Positions 61,301-64,000 of a stretch of DNA of 64,000 nucleotides are shown here, one piece after another. The notes under the pieces were generated by a model that was not told the DNA's origin, searched no databases, and saw only the letters and a program-made list of their open reading frames with translations. Numbering within the stretch: position 1 is the first letter of the stretch; every line of letters begins with the position of its first letter. Source of the DNA: Stratiolaelaps scimitus (lineage: Eukaryota; Arthropoda; Arachnida; Mesostigmata; Laelapidae); contig JABWDB010000017.1 of assembly GCA_019614645.1 (NCBI GenBank), positions 6,026,501 through 6,090,500 of the forward strand. The letters are read 5' to 3'. Both the position numbers and the translations under genes were made by a program.

Positions 61301-62695
61301 TGTGTAAATTTTAAGTAAATTACAGATTAACGCCGAGAAACCCCTTAACGCCGAGTGTCTTTATAACATTTTTTTATTATTTTCATTATTATTATAATGT
61401 ATATTTGTTTGTTATAAGCTTATTACTATTATTATCCTTTAGACTATTATTTCAGTTATTCCTCTGTTATAATTCTAATTATATTCACTATGAATTTCCC
61501 TGGAAAGCCAACCGACTTATTTTCATATATTAGATGCAGCATCGTTATAAGGAATTATCCTTTTAAGTACATAAAAGTATGCATGTAAATGCAATGCGCA
61601 ATCTTTATCAGAATATCACGATCCAGCCGTTGGGAGTCGCTAGCCCTTCACGTGAATATTAGTTACCTCAGTGAAGAACGCCTTCGATACGAGATCAGGG
61701 GAAACGGTGCGACGTTGGGCCACGAGTGGGTAGCCGATTGTCGCCAGTTCTTACTTCGTTGCGTTGAGATAATGGCGTGTGACGGCGTTAGTTAAACGAG
61801 GATCATCGATGGTAAAATATTAAATATCAGCGCTGTGAAGTCGAATACATCAGCAGCCAATTGGCTTCAGCGGTTAGAGAAGAGCTTCGTACGATTTAGA
61901 TTCTCCATGACACAGAAGCTGTGAGCCCAGCAAGCGAGCAGCAAGTGCCTGACAGGTGACCCGCAAAAGGACACAAAAATAATTTCGAACACATGAAGAA
62001 GTTCGTCTCTCTAAAGTAAGGAACAGCTCGGATATCCTCTCTCGACGAGTCTCGATGTCGCGATCTGGCGCACAGACAGAGACGTCAGGCTAACGCGGCC
62101 AATCGGACGCATCGATAATGATAGTCAATTTATGTAGTGCGGATGCTTTTTACGAACTACAATTTCTTGTCTTGAACGAGACATCTTTAAGTTGGTTGTA
62201 GCGATTTCTCTTCGCGACGAGATTGTCGGTGCACGTATCTCAGGAAACAAGATCATCATGCAGCTGCGACAGGCAGCTTCGAAATGAAAAACGCACTGTC
62301 GTGTCTGCTCGGCATGCTGAAGGGCCAGGTTGTAGACTGCGCGTTGTCAAAATTAAAAACTATATACTTGGCTCACCAGAAGCCAAGAGATAGTGCTGTT
62401 GTTGTAGCCGACATACGTGATCTACCAATTTGTGTTTATCCCGGTGGACGTATATAGATATATATATATATATAATAAAAATGTGTCTCTCTGTTGCAAA
62501 CTAAGAACCAGATTTCGCTTCTTTTTCTAGGGTGAACTATTCAATTGGTCCCCGGTATCAGCTTCAGCCTCTCCGTGTCAGCTGCACTGCAAACCTGATG
62601 GCAAGTTTTTCTCAGTCATGCTAAGAGACACCGTAATCGATGGAACTCCATGTCTCCCAGGAGCACGAGACGTATGCATCAACGGCCGTTGCAGG
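1..62695 (+). CDS. ADAMTS: ADAMTS-family secreted metalloprotease, partial gene (11 exons)
   Basis: Join of eleven exons (1-96, 5263-5474, 21327-21419, 21808-21950, 36072-36218, 42963-43109, 47247-47391, 53187-53279, 56949-57094, 60851-60983, 62531-62695). The phases match at every junction and give a 506-residue open frame, missing both ends. Domain order: prodomain end (1-65), reprolysin-type catalytic domain (66 to about 285), disintegrin-like domain (about 286-370), thrombospondin type 1 repeat (about 377-430), start of the cysteine-rich domain. Zinc ligands are H225, H229 and H235, the catalytic base is E226 and the Met-turn is M253. Family members are secreted zinc endopeptidases that cut extracellular matrix proteins such as proteoglycans. 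Motifs such as [20 protein letters not shown] and VIDGTPC fit the ADAMTS7/12 branch best, but ADAMTS6/10 and 16/18 share several, so orthology is not settled. No promoter or polyadenylation site of this gene lies in the window. Confidence 0.93.
292..346. repeat. Perfect 24-bp inverted repeat with 7-nt loop
   Basis: Arms 292-315 and 323-346 are exactly complementary over all 24 positions, with loop CTGCCTT. Transcribed in the intron it would form an unbroken hairpin. Flanking bases do not extend the pairing. No second copy was noticed elsewhere in the window. Confidence 0.9.
2435..2480. repeat. Two adjacent small stem-loops
   Basis: TTGAGCCAG (2435-2443) pairs with CTGGCTCAA (2452-2460) across an 8-nt loop. 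It is followed at once by a second AT-rich palindrome around CAATATTT/AAATATTG. No function is assigned. Confidence 0.6.
5263..5474 (+). CDS. ADAMTS: ADAMTS exon b: prodomain end, furin site, start of catalytic domain
   Basis: Acceptor TTTCAG at 5257-5262 and donor GTTAGT after 5474; phase 1 in, phase 0 out. The first half is a charged, Arg-rich linker, ending in the multibasic sequence RRRKKR (residues 60-65 of the partial protein), a strong proprotein convertase (furin) site where the prodomain would be removed. The mature enzyme would then start [19 protein letters not shown]. The VETLLVAD stretch is the first beta-strand of the ADAMTS catalytic domain, and YLLTVLNM belongs to the following helix. 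Reading past the donor gives a tail without family similarity, which supports splicing here. Confidence 0.95.
10759..10787. repeat. (TA)n microsatellite
   Basis: About 14 uninterrupted TA units in intron 2. Confidence 0.95.
12300..13900. other. GC-rich block with overlapping open frames, no recognised gene
   Basis: GC-rich and rich in CGG, GCA and GAC triplet runs (for example near 12855-12895 and 13300-13355). It contains a 359-codon open frame on + (12420-13499) and further long frames in three other frames. Translations are Ser/Arg/Ala-rich low-complexity sequence in every frame, as expected from composition alone. A consensus donor-like site, AAG|GTGAGC, occurs after 13866. It could be a regulatory or transcribed island, but nothing proves it. 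Confidence 0.4.
14690..16750. other. GC-rich block with triplet and dinucleotide repeats
   Basis: Contains GA repeats near 15366-15390, TTA/TTG/TCG triplet runs at 15805-15920, a CT array near 16157-16180 and alanine-coding GCC/GCG runs around 16320-16375. Open frames of up to about 200 codons exist on both strands but encode poly-Leu, poly-Val or poly-Ala tracts. I see no conserved domain. Confidence 0.45.
18706..18720. repeat. Duplicate of the transposon terminus
   Basis: ACAGTGGTGTGCATA occurs here and again at 18722-18736, where it forms the start of the Tc1 left terminal repeat. This is a short tandem copy of the transposon end, perhaps from an earlier insertion or imprecise repair. Confidence 0.85.
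18723..19968 (+). mobile_element. Tc1/mariner-type DNA transposon, decayed
   Basis: Terminal inverted repeats of about 83 bp: the left repeat (18723 to about 18805) is nearly identical to the reverse complement of about 19884-19968, differing by a 3-bp indel and a few substitutions. The left end abuts TA; the right end runs into an AT array, as expected for TA-targeting Tc1 elements. The body holds a broken DD34E transposase. A second copy of the first 15 bases of the left terminus sits just outside, at 18706-18720. The 1.25 kb length is short for a full Tc1 element because the N-terminal coding region is missing. Confidence 0.93.
18806..19718 (+). pseudogene. Tc1-type DD34E transposase pseudogene
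   Basis: Fragments of a transposase can be read in shifting frames. A GRPRK motif lies at 18812-18826 (the linker of the paired helix-turn-helix domain). [14 protein letters not shown] contains the first catalytic Asp (19155-19157), and GIVMVWGAF follows. The last 366 bases (19353-19718) are an open frame with [10 protein letters not shown] (second Asp, 19419-19421) and DLNPMENLW (Glu, 19524-19526), exactly 34 residues apart. The first half of the DNA-binding domain is absent between the left terminal repeat and GRPRK. At least two frameshifts and internal stops separate the pieces, so it cannot make active enzyme. Confidence 0.93.
19969..20055. repeat. Long (AT)n microsatellite
   Basis: About 43 perfect AT units immediately next to the right terminus of the Tc1 element. 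It may have been the insertion target or have expanded from the TA duplication. Confidence 0.97.
21003..21200 (+). repeat. tRNA-derived SINE, family A, copy 1
   Basis: Shares with the copy at 35495-35656 the head GGTGGCGTG, the segment ATTCGTGTGC(A/G)CCTT, a B-box-like GGTTCGATTCC, a GTCCGTCTTA block and a tail around CGTTAA(A)TG(C/T)TGTCT. In this copy about 27 bp of TA-rich sequence is inserted just before the B box. No clear target duplication was found. It ends about 120 bp upstream of exon c. Confidence 0.75.
21327..21419 (+). CDS. ADAMTS: ADAMTS exon c: catalytic domain
   Basis: A 93-bp, phase 0/0 exon between a pyrimidine-rich acceptor (TTCTAG, 21321-21326) and the donor GTAATG. It encodes [20 protein letters not shown] followed by an acidic end rich in Glu and Lys. 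The SIGNAI and [11 protein letters not shown] stretches match the second strand and helix region of ADAMTS catalytic domains. It directly continues LNM from the previous exon with no missing residues relative to the family. It lies only about 130 bp downstream of a SINE insertion and 388 bp upstream of the next exon. Confidence 0.95.
21420..21807 (+). other. ADAMTS intron 3 (388 bp)
   Basis: By far the shortest intron of the gene. Starts GTAATG and ends TCTCCAG after a long pyrimidine-rich segment. No repeat or RNA gene seen in it. Confidence 0.85.
21808..21950 (+). CDS. ADAMTS: ADAMTS exon d: catalytic domain
   Basis: Acceptor TCTCCAG before 21808; donor GTACGA after 21950; phase 0 in, phase 2 out. 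The start is an acidic stretch ([16 protein letters not shown]), followed by the recognisable block [15 protein letters not shown] and [16 protein letters not shown] and HHDVAVL are diagnostic of ADAMTS catalytic domains; the HD pair normally helps bind structural calcium. Compared with remembered vertebrate ADAMTS12 the acidic start is roughly ten residues longer. A second in-frame acceptor (CACAG at 21812-21816) could remove residues MSQ in an alternative transcript. Confidence 0.94.
22042..22069. repeat. (AT)n microsatellite
   Basis: Fourteen AT units near the start of intron 4. Confidence 0.95.
25795..25945 (-). repeat. tRNA-like repeat, family B, copy 1
   Basis: On the minus strand it carries a B-box-like GTTCGATCC next to a palindromic GGGATCGCTAG (around 25885-25905). 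The tail, roughly 25795-25890, is clearly similar to 46262-46360, with shared blocks GGTAATGTTA, CAGCCAAA/CGGCAAAG and CGATT. This points to a tRNA-derived SINE different from family A. Ends are approximate. Confidence 0.55.
27302..29231 (+). mobile_element. 5'-truncated non-LTR retrotransposon with restriction-like endonuclease
   Basis: A GC-rich 1.93 kb insertion in AT-richer intron sequence. It begins inside the reverse transcriptase and ends with a short 3' region containing AATAAA. The 9-bp sequence AATAGATAG occurs at 27293-27301 and again at 29232-29240 and is a plausible target duplication. The domain order, reverse transcriptase then CCHC knuckle then PD-(D/E)xK endonuclease, is that of the R2/NeSL/CRE-type early-branching non-LTR group. 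Because the coding part is uninterrupted, the insertion appears recent. Confidence 0.9.
27303..29222 (+). CDS. Reverse transcriptase / restriction-like endonuclease fragment
   Basis: Open for about 639 codons from the truncation point; numbers here count from the GTG at 27360, although the true start lies in lost 5' sequence. Reverse transcriptase motifs: [10 protein letters not shown] (A, Asp40), [13 protein letters not shown] (B), WYMDDG (C, Asp123/Asp124) and [11 protein letters not shown] (D). A CCHC knuckle follows at 422-439 (CERC...HHGLSC). A restriction-like endonuclease core is formed by RRPDG (Asp483), LVWDG (Asp499) and a Lys-containing helix, AERAKLRKY. In the intact element this protein nicks the target and primes cDNA synthesis from the cut. 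With its N-terminal DNA-binding part missing it is not expected to transpose alone. The C-terminal end runs into a poly-C tract (29170-29186) encoding prolines. Confidence 0.92.
   Translation, partial: STIRRLAAKIAWVNERDTVVTLLGPTQLGCGQASGTEIAAHAARAFIHAHPDAALVKLDFRNAFNTVRRDLVLREVAEHVPGLFPLVDLAYRGPSHLIMDNAVISSECGVQQGDPLGPALFYLALRPLAVSLQSRLRLWYMDDGTLAGDPATVASDVQRVLDYEGRSGLALNPTKCEIFSLDAQPDLQRSLPGCRLTQRLSLELVGSPLTDEAIRPLLDRCLERTAVMLDRLPLLSAHQGLFLLRSCFSAARMQHLLRTCPAGTEASALHDYDDLVLDALTTILNLQLPPEAASQATLPVRFGGLGILSVRRLADVCYAASLTAVADMVATVLPPEALAHFSASQEAALDQTGARARVPPDKQSKQRAWSDALHQELRDSLLASAPHAADQARLRAVDRPGAGAWLHALPSSSLGTALDDRSLRFCVGLRLGAPVVAAHSCERCGDPVATNGHHGLSCERSAGRHPRHTMLNDTLVRALHSAGIPCTREPQGLDTSDGRRPDGLTLVPFHRGQHLVWDGTVVDTLAPSYVNHCATIPGYAVARAERAKLRKYAALQATHLFSPLAFETLGGHGPLTANFLEGVYHRLIRATGDKRAGSFLLQRLSLAVQRGNAIAFLGTLSSSPPPPPIIPRNPALLYV
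31271..31390. repeat. Imperfect inverted repeat (about 48-bp arms)
   Basis: Left arm 31271-31318 and right arm about 31340-31390 can pair through TGCAGAAC, ATTTTAGAAGA and AGTCC blocks, leaving a 21-nt loop. A poly-T run in the right arm partly pairs with the A-rich left arm. Could be a small fold-back or MITE-like element. Confidence 0.7.
32215..32322. repeat. 108-bp near-perfect palindrome
   Basis: Symmetric about 32268/32269 with no spacer and no indels; 45 of 54 positions pair. The outer 21 bases of each arm are exactly complementary, as are the innermost 9. Located in intron 4 next to a short TA run. Confidence 0.88.
32750..32830 (-). repeat. tRNA-like segment, possible SINE head
   Basis: The minus strand reads GGTCCGAATCC, a good B-box match, preceded at tRNA-like spacing by a TTGGCGGAGG segment. 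The arms do not fold as a complete tRNA, so a tRNA-derived repeat is more likely than a functional gene. Confidence 0.35.
33440..34720. other. GC- and purine-rich block, no recognised gene
   Basis: Long GA/GGA-rich tracts, mostly 33950-34160 and 34350-34500. Open frames on both strands give Ser/Phe/Leu-rich or Arg/Glu-rich low-complexity products. No domain or splice structure was recognised. Confidence 0.4.
35481..35494. repeat. Left 14-bp target site duplication
   Basis: TCAGATTAAAGGAT, repeated exactly at 35657-35670 on the other side of the SINE. Confidence 0.9.
35495..35656 (+). repeat. tRNA-derived SINE, family A, complete copy with target duplications
   Basis: A 162-bp insert flanked by identical 14-bp direct repeats TCAGATTAAAGGAT (35481-35494 and 35657-35670). 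The head has a tRNA-like promoter with B box GGTTCGATCC at 35563-35572, and the unique tail contains GTCCGTCTTAGC and CGTTAATGCTGTCT. There is no poly-A tail. The target duplications show it moved as a unit by target-primed reverse transcription, presumably using the enzyme of a LINE-like partner. Confidence 0.88.
35657..35670. repeat. Right 14-bp target site duplication
   Basis: Exact copy of 35481-35494; marks the 3' end of the SINE. Confidence 0.9.
36072..36218 (+). CDS. ADAMTS: ADAMTS exon e: catalytic domain with zinc-binding helix
   Basis: Acceptor CTTTTAG at 36065-36071 and donor GTGAGT at 36219; phase 2 at both ends. It encodes [20 protein letters not shown], then the Cys-containing block [15 protein letters not shown] and [13 protein letters not shown]. 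The segment HEMGH carries two zinc-binding histidines and the catalytic glutamate of the metzincin motif HExxHxxGxxHD. The motif is interrupted by intron 5 within the Asn codon that follows the second His. The Cys residues fit the conserved disulphide pattern of the family. Confidence 0.97.
41271..41325. repeat. GTT/GCT triplet repeat
   Basis: Interrupted trinucleotide tract that reads poly-Gln on the minus strand and poly-Val or poly-Cys on the plus strand. It creates spurious open frames on both strands. Confidence 0.85.
42662..42725 (+). repeat. 5'-truncated SINE, family A, with 17-bp target duplications
   Basis: A 64-bp insert flanked by GGTCTCAGTTCCACCGC at 42645-42661 and 42726-42742. 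The insert matches the 3' tail of family A (ACGTTAAATGTTG, then GAGTGTCTGCTCGGAAAA, compared with 21165-21197 and 35619-35654). This is a classic 5'-truncated, target-primed insertion. Confidence 0.85.
42963..43109 (+). CDS. ADAMTS: ADAMTS exon f: end of zinc motif, Met-turn
   Basis: Acceptor ACTTGCAG ending at 42962; donor GTAAGT at 43110; phase 2 at both ends. It completes the zinc motif with NFGMSHD, whose His is the third zinc ligand, and includes the Met-turn in HVMAP. The tail [15 protein letters not shown] matches the last catalytic helix of ADAMTS enzymes (W-S-x-C-S-R). One N-glycosylation sequon (NCS) is visible. All catalytic residues are present, so the enzyme is predicted to be active. 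Confidence 0.96.
46262..46360 (-). repeat. Family B repeat, copy 2 (truncated)
   Basis: Similar over about 95 bp to 25795-25890, including the blocks CTGGAC, GGTAATGTTA and GCA(A)A. The similarity stops where copy 1 begins its B box, so this copy lacks the tRNA-like head. Confidence 0.6.
46946..47053. repeat. Family C repeat, copy 1
   Basis: About 108 bp clearly similar to 51153-51256. Shared blocks include TTTGTCATCCAC, GCACTGGAT, CCCACTTTC, CCGGTGGTG and CCGTGCGTT(T/A)AAAGAAAATT. Orientation is unknown. Confidence 0.75.
47247..47391 (+). CDS. ADAMTS: ADAMTS exon g: catalytic end and disintegrin-like domain start
   Basis: Acceptor TTACAG ending at 47246; donor GTGAGG after 47391; phase 2 in, phase 0 out. 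It encodes [17 protein letters not shown] and then [28 protein letters not shown] closes the catalytic domain, and the [12 protein letters not shown] block is the start of the ADAMTS disintegrin-like domain, which acts in substrate recognition rather than integrin binding. One N-glycosylation sequon (NFT) is present. Confidence 0.95.
48747..48776. repeat. (TA)n microsatellite
   Basis: Fifteen TA units, close to a GT run at 48599-48617. Confidence 0.95.
51153..51256. repeat. Family C repeat, copy 2
   Basis: Partner of 46946-47053 with scattered substitutions and a small gap near TTCAGCG. It lies about 160 bp left of a minus-strand tRNA-like segment, so it could be the body of a minus-strand SINE, although copy 1 has no clear head. 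Confidence 0.75.
51418..51494 (-). repeat. tRNA-like segment (SINE head or tRNA pseudogene)
   Basis: The minus strand reads GCAGGTTCGAGTCCCGC (T-arm and B box), preceded by GGTGGTTTGGACGGCTAAG (A-box-like) at tRNA spacing. The T stem pairs at four of five positions, but the acceptor and anticodon stems do not close. It is therefore not a functional tRNA. Confidence 0.5.
52514..52566. repeat. Interrupted (AT)n microsatellite
   Basis: Two AT arrays split by TATGTAT. Frames through this and similar arrays give artefactual poly-Tyr-Ile translations. Confidence 0.95.
53095..53124. repeat. (CT)n microsatellite
   Basis: About 15 CT units, 60 bp upstream of the exon h acceptor; it may act as an extra polypyrimidine tract. 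Confidence 0.95.
53187..53279 (+). CDS. ADAMTS: ADAMTS exon h: disintegrin-like domain
   Basis: Acceptor CATTACAG ending at 53186; donor GTGAGC after 53279; 93 bp, phase 0/0. It encodes [20 protein letters not shown] and then [11 protein letters not shown]. The pattern C-x4-WC, K/RC and AA(E/D)GTxC is the hallmark of the second half of the ADAMTS disintegrin-like domain. VCQTLWC is one of the points of resemblance to the ADAMTS7/12 branch. Confidence 0.95.
53661..53787. repeat. Fold-back element, about 58-bp arms
   Basis: Left arm 53661-53718 and right arm about 53730-53787 are complementary over nearly all their length with scattered mismatches and small bulges. Paired blocks include CGCTAC/GTAGCG, GGCC, AAGATGT/ACATCTT, AACTGC/GCAGTT and GTGCGTT/AACGCAC. 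The loop is about 11 nt. Confidence 0.8.
55270..55304. repeat. (AT)n microsatellite
   Basis: AT array interrupted once by TTT. Confidence 0.95.
55702..55745. repeat. Short direct duplication
   Basis: GTCCAGAAGGTCTTTTATG at 55702-55720 is repeated exactly at 55727-55745. Confidence 0.95.
56949..57094 (+). CDS. ADAMTS: ADAMTS exon i: disintegrin end and central thrombospondin type 1 repeat
   Basis: Acceptor GTTACAG ending at 56948; donor GTAAGT after 57094; phase 0 in, phase 2 out. It encodes [19 protein letters not shown], then the start of the thrombospondin repeat, [20 protein letters not shown]. The WxxWxxW motif is a C-mannosylation target. The usual family sequence here is C-S-R-(S/T)-C-G, with the Ser or Thr carrying O-fucose; this gene has Met (residue 391), so the acceptor appears lost. 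The linker contains a sequon (NCT). Confidence 0.96.
57855..57916. repeat. 27-bp tandem repeat, 2.3 copies
   Basis: The unit beginning GCAGACACTATTTAG occurs at 57855-57881 and 57882-57908 without a mismatch; the first 8 bases start a third unit. Confidence 0.97.
60425..60481. repeat. 25-bp direct duplication
   Basis: The unit starting GAATTCAAATTAGG at 60425-60449 is repeated exactly at 60457-60481, with a 7-bp spacer. Confidence 0.97.
60851..60983 (+). CDS. ADAMTS: ADAMTS exon j: end of thrombospondin repeat, start of cysteine-rich domain
   Basis: Acceptor TTCTATAG ending at 60850; donor GTAAGC after 60983; phase 2 in, phase 0 out. It encodes [20 protein letters not shown], then [20 protein letters not shown] and NLPYK. 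The GG(K/R)YC-x-G-ER-x-R-x-x-x-CN pattern completes the thrombospondin repeat, and [10 protein letters not shown] opens the cysteine-rich domain. Both parts align to the family without a gap at either junction. Confidence 0.95.
60984..62530 (+). other. ADAMTS intron 10 (1.5 kb)
   Basis: AT-rich with TTA/ATT runs near 61365-61440 and a TA array (62451-62474) about 55 bp before the acceptor. Nothing coding recognised. Confidence 0.75.
62451..62474. repeat. (TA)n microsatellite
   Basis: TA array with one interruption, just upstream of exon k. Confidence 0.9.
62531..62695 (+). CDS. ADAMTS: ADAMTS exon k: cysteine-rich domain
   Basis: Acceptor TTTTTCTAG ending at 62530; donor GTGAGC after 62695; 165 bp, phase 0/0. 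It encodes [20 protein letters not shown], a middle part [13 protein letters not shown], then [20 protein letters not shown] and CR. DGTPC and DVCINGxC are hallmark motifs of the ADAMTS cysteine-rich domain. One sequon (NWS) is present. The next family block (a V-G-C-D motif) is not found in the remaining 1.3 kb, so the following exon lies outside the window. Confidence 0.95.
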
Positions 62696-64000
62696 GTGAG
62701 CGGTTTTAAAATCATTGACTTACGAAACTTGTTTAATGCCCTAGATAGAAAATGAATATGTTAGCCAACGTTTGTGGCGTAAACTAAGACACACTAATGC
62801 TAACAGGGTCGAACCTTTTGAAAAAAGTTTCTTATGTAAATGCGTGGTGCACAAAGTATAATCATGGATAATTTGTATCAAACCTAGATATCCTATCATA
62901 TCCAATACTCTAAAGCGAGGTAGGTTTTCCTGTGCATCTTTACGTGTGTGTGTCAACGATCCTGAAAATGGCTGTTGTAATTTTCGGTGTTGGCTGGAGT
63001 TGACGTGAAAAAGCTATAGTGAGACGGGATGTGTGGGATAAATCAGCTTCTTGTATAAAAGTAAAAATCTAAAAATCTTCCCCACATTTTTGCTGATTTT
63101 GCAAAGTATTTTTTTTTGCTAGGGCTGACTTAGCGAGAAAGCACCATAACGAGAATGACAAATGGCGAAAACATTTCAGTCAATTCAATTCTACTACTTC
63201 GTTATCTAAATTCGTTCGAGCAAAGTCAGCGTGCCTTGACGCTGAGATCACGAAATAGCCTCAATGGGCCGACGGAGTAATTTCAATAGGGAGACGGAGG
63301 TTAAGGACTGCAAGGTAAAATGGGTTAATTGCGATGTGAAGGTGGAATACTTGACACGGCGAGATGGCATAACTGGCACATCGTAACGGGATGACTAGAA
63401 CAAGCTAGTGGACTGATTTAATTACGGTAATTGAGTAACCGCAGCAGGGCAATGGAATTATTGTAACGGAACAATGTATTCGAATAGCTAGGAACTGCGT
63501 AATAATGGGATCACAGCGTTGAGGTAAATCACCCGAAAATGCAGTGGTGGATAAACTGAAATATGGGCTCGCTAACCCTGCTCTGATGTTGAGTTACCTT
63601 CAGCTCACCTCAACAGAGTTCTGCATACGACTCCATTTTGTCTCCAAGTGACTGGAACCGTTTTCGCATTATGTTGGTCACACGAGTCTGACGTGCGTAC
63701 GACAAGTTCAACTTTAAACCTATTTAGCTCAGCCCAATTACGCTGTGACGTTTTTACCACGAATCATCATGAATGTCGCGCGATATGATAGATTTATAAA
63801 TGACAACTTCTAGTAAAATCCAATTGATGTGTATGATTTCAACGCAACTGCTCATTACCTATACCATGTTCAGGGTTATTCTGTGCCGCAACGAATGATC
63901 CACAAGAATGCTTCTCGATATTTTCACATCACCATCCTCGCACACATCTACTGTCACCTGTATGGGTGCGTTCGTGCCCGATACCCTGCCCCTTCTGATA
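62696..64000 (+). other. ADAMTS intron 11 (incomplete)
   Basis: Runs from the GTGAGC donor to the window edge. I searched for the next cysteine-rich block (a GCD-type motif) and did not find it. No repeat or RNA gene was recognised. Confidence 0.7.

Noticed and set aside
1..64000. CRISPR arrays, operons, rRNA operons or phage genes
   Set aside because: None seen; the long introns, GT-AG junctions and SINE-like repeats are eukaryotic.

Overview
The window is eukaryotic genomic DNA. It has long introns with GT-AG boundaries, many AT and CT microsatellites, tRNA-derived short repeats, a Tc1-type DNA transposon and a non-LTR retrotransposon. I see no bacterial or viral gene organisation. The mix suggests an arthropod, possibly a chelicerate such as a mite or tick; that is inferred from the repeat style and intron size, and no sequence feature proves it.

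One protein-coding gene runs along the + strand through the whole window: the middle part of an ADAMTS-family secreted zinc metalloprotease, closest by remembered motifs to the ADAMTS7/12 group. I could join eleven exons by reading frame, splice signals and family motifs: 1-96 (open at its 5' end), 5263-5474, 21327-21419, 21808-21950, 36072-36218, 42963-43109, 47247-47391, 53187-53279, 56949-57094, 60851-60983 and 62531-62695. All intron phases agree and the joined frame encodes 506 residues without a stop. In order it holds the end of the prodomain, a furin site, the full catalytic domain with its zinc-binding helix and Met-turn, the disintegrin-like domain, the central thrombospondin type 1 repeat and the start of the cysteine-rich domain. 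The signal peptide and most of the prodomain lie upstream; the rest of the cysteine-rich domain, the spacer and any C-terminal thrombospondin repeats lie downstream.

Everything else is intronic. Intron 2 (15.9 kb) holds GC-rich blocks with fortuitous open frames, a decayed Tc1/mariner element with long terminal inverted repeats, a long AT array and a tRNA-like SINE. Intron 4 (14.1 kb) holds a 5'-truncated but otherwise open non-LTR retrotransposon with a restriction-like endonuclease, two large inverted repeats, and further SINE-like repeats, one flanked by a clean 14-bp target duplication. Introns 5 to 9 carry a 5'-truncated SINE with a 17-bp target duplication, two more short repeat families present twice each, a 127-bp fold-back and several small tandem duplications. 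The most noteworthy items are the set of short non-autonomous repeats, the fold-back structures (including a perfect 24-bp hairpin in intron 1) and a predicted loss of the O-fucose acceptor in the ADAMTS thrombospondin repeat. I found no convincing new multi-gene system.
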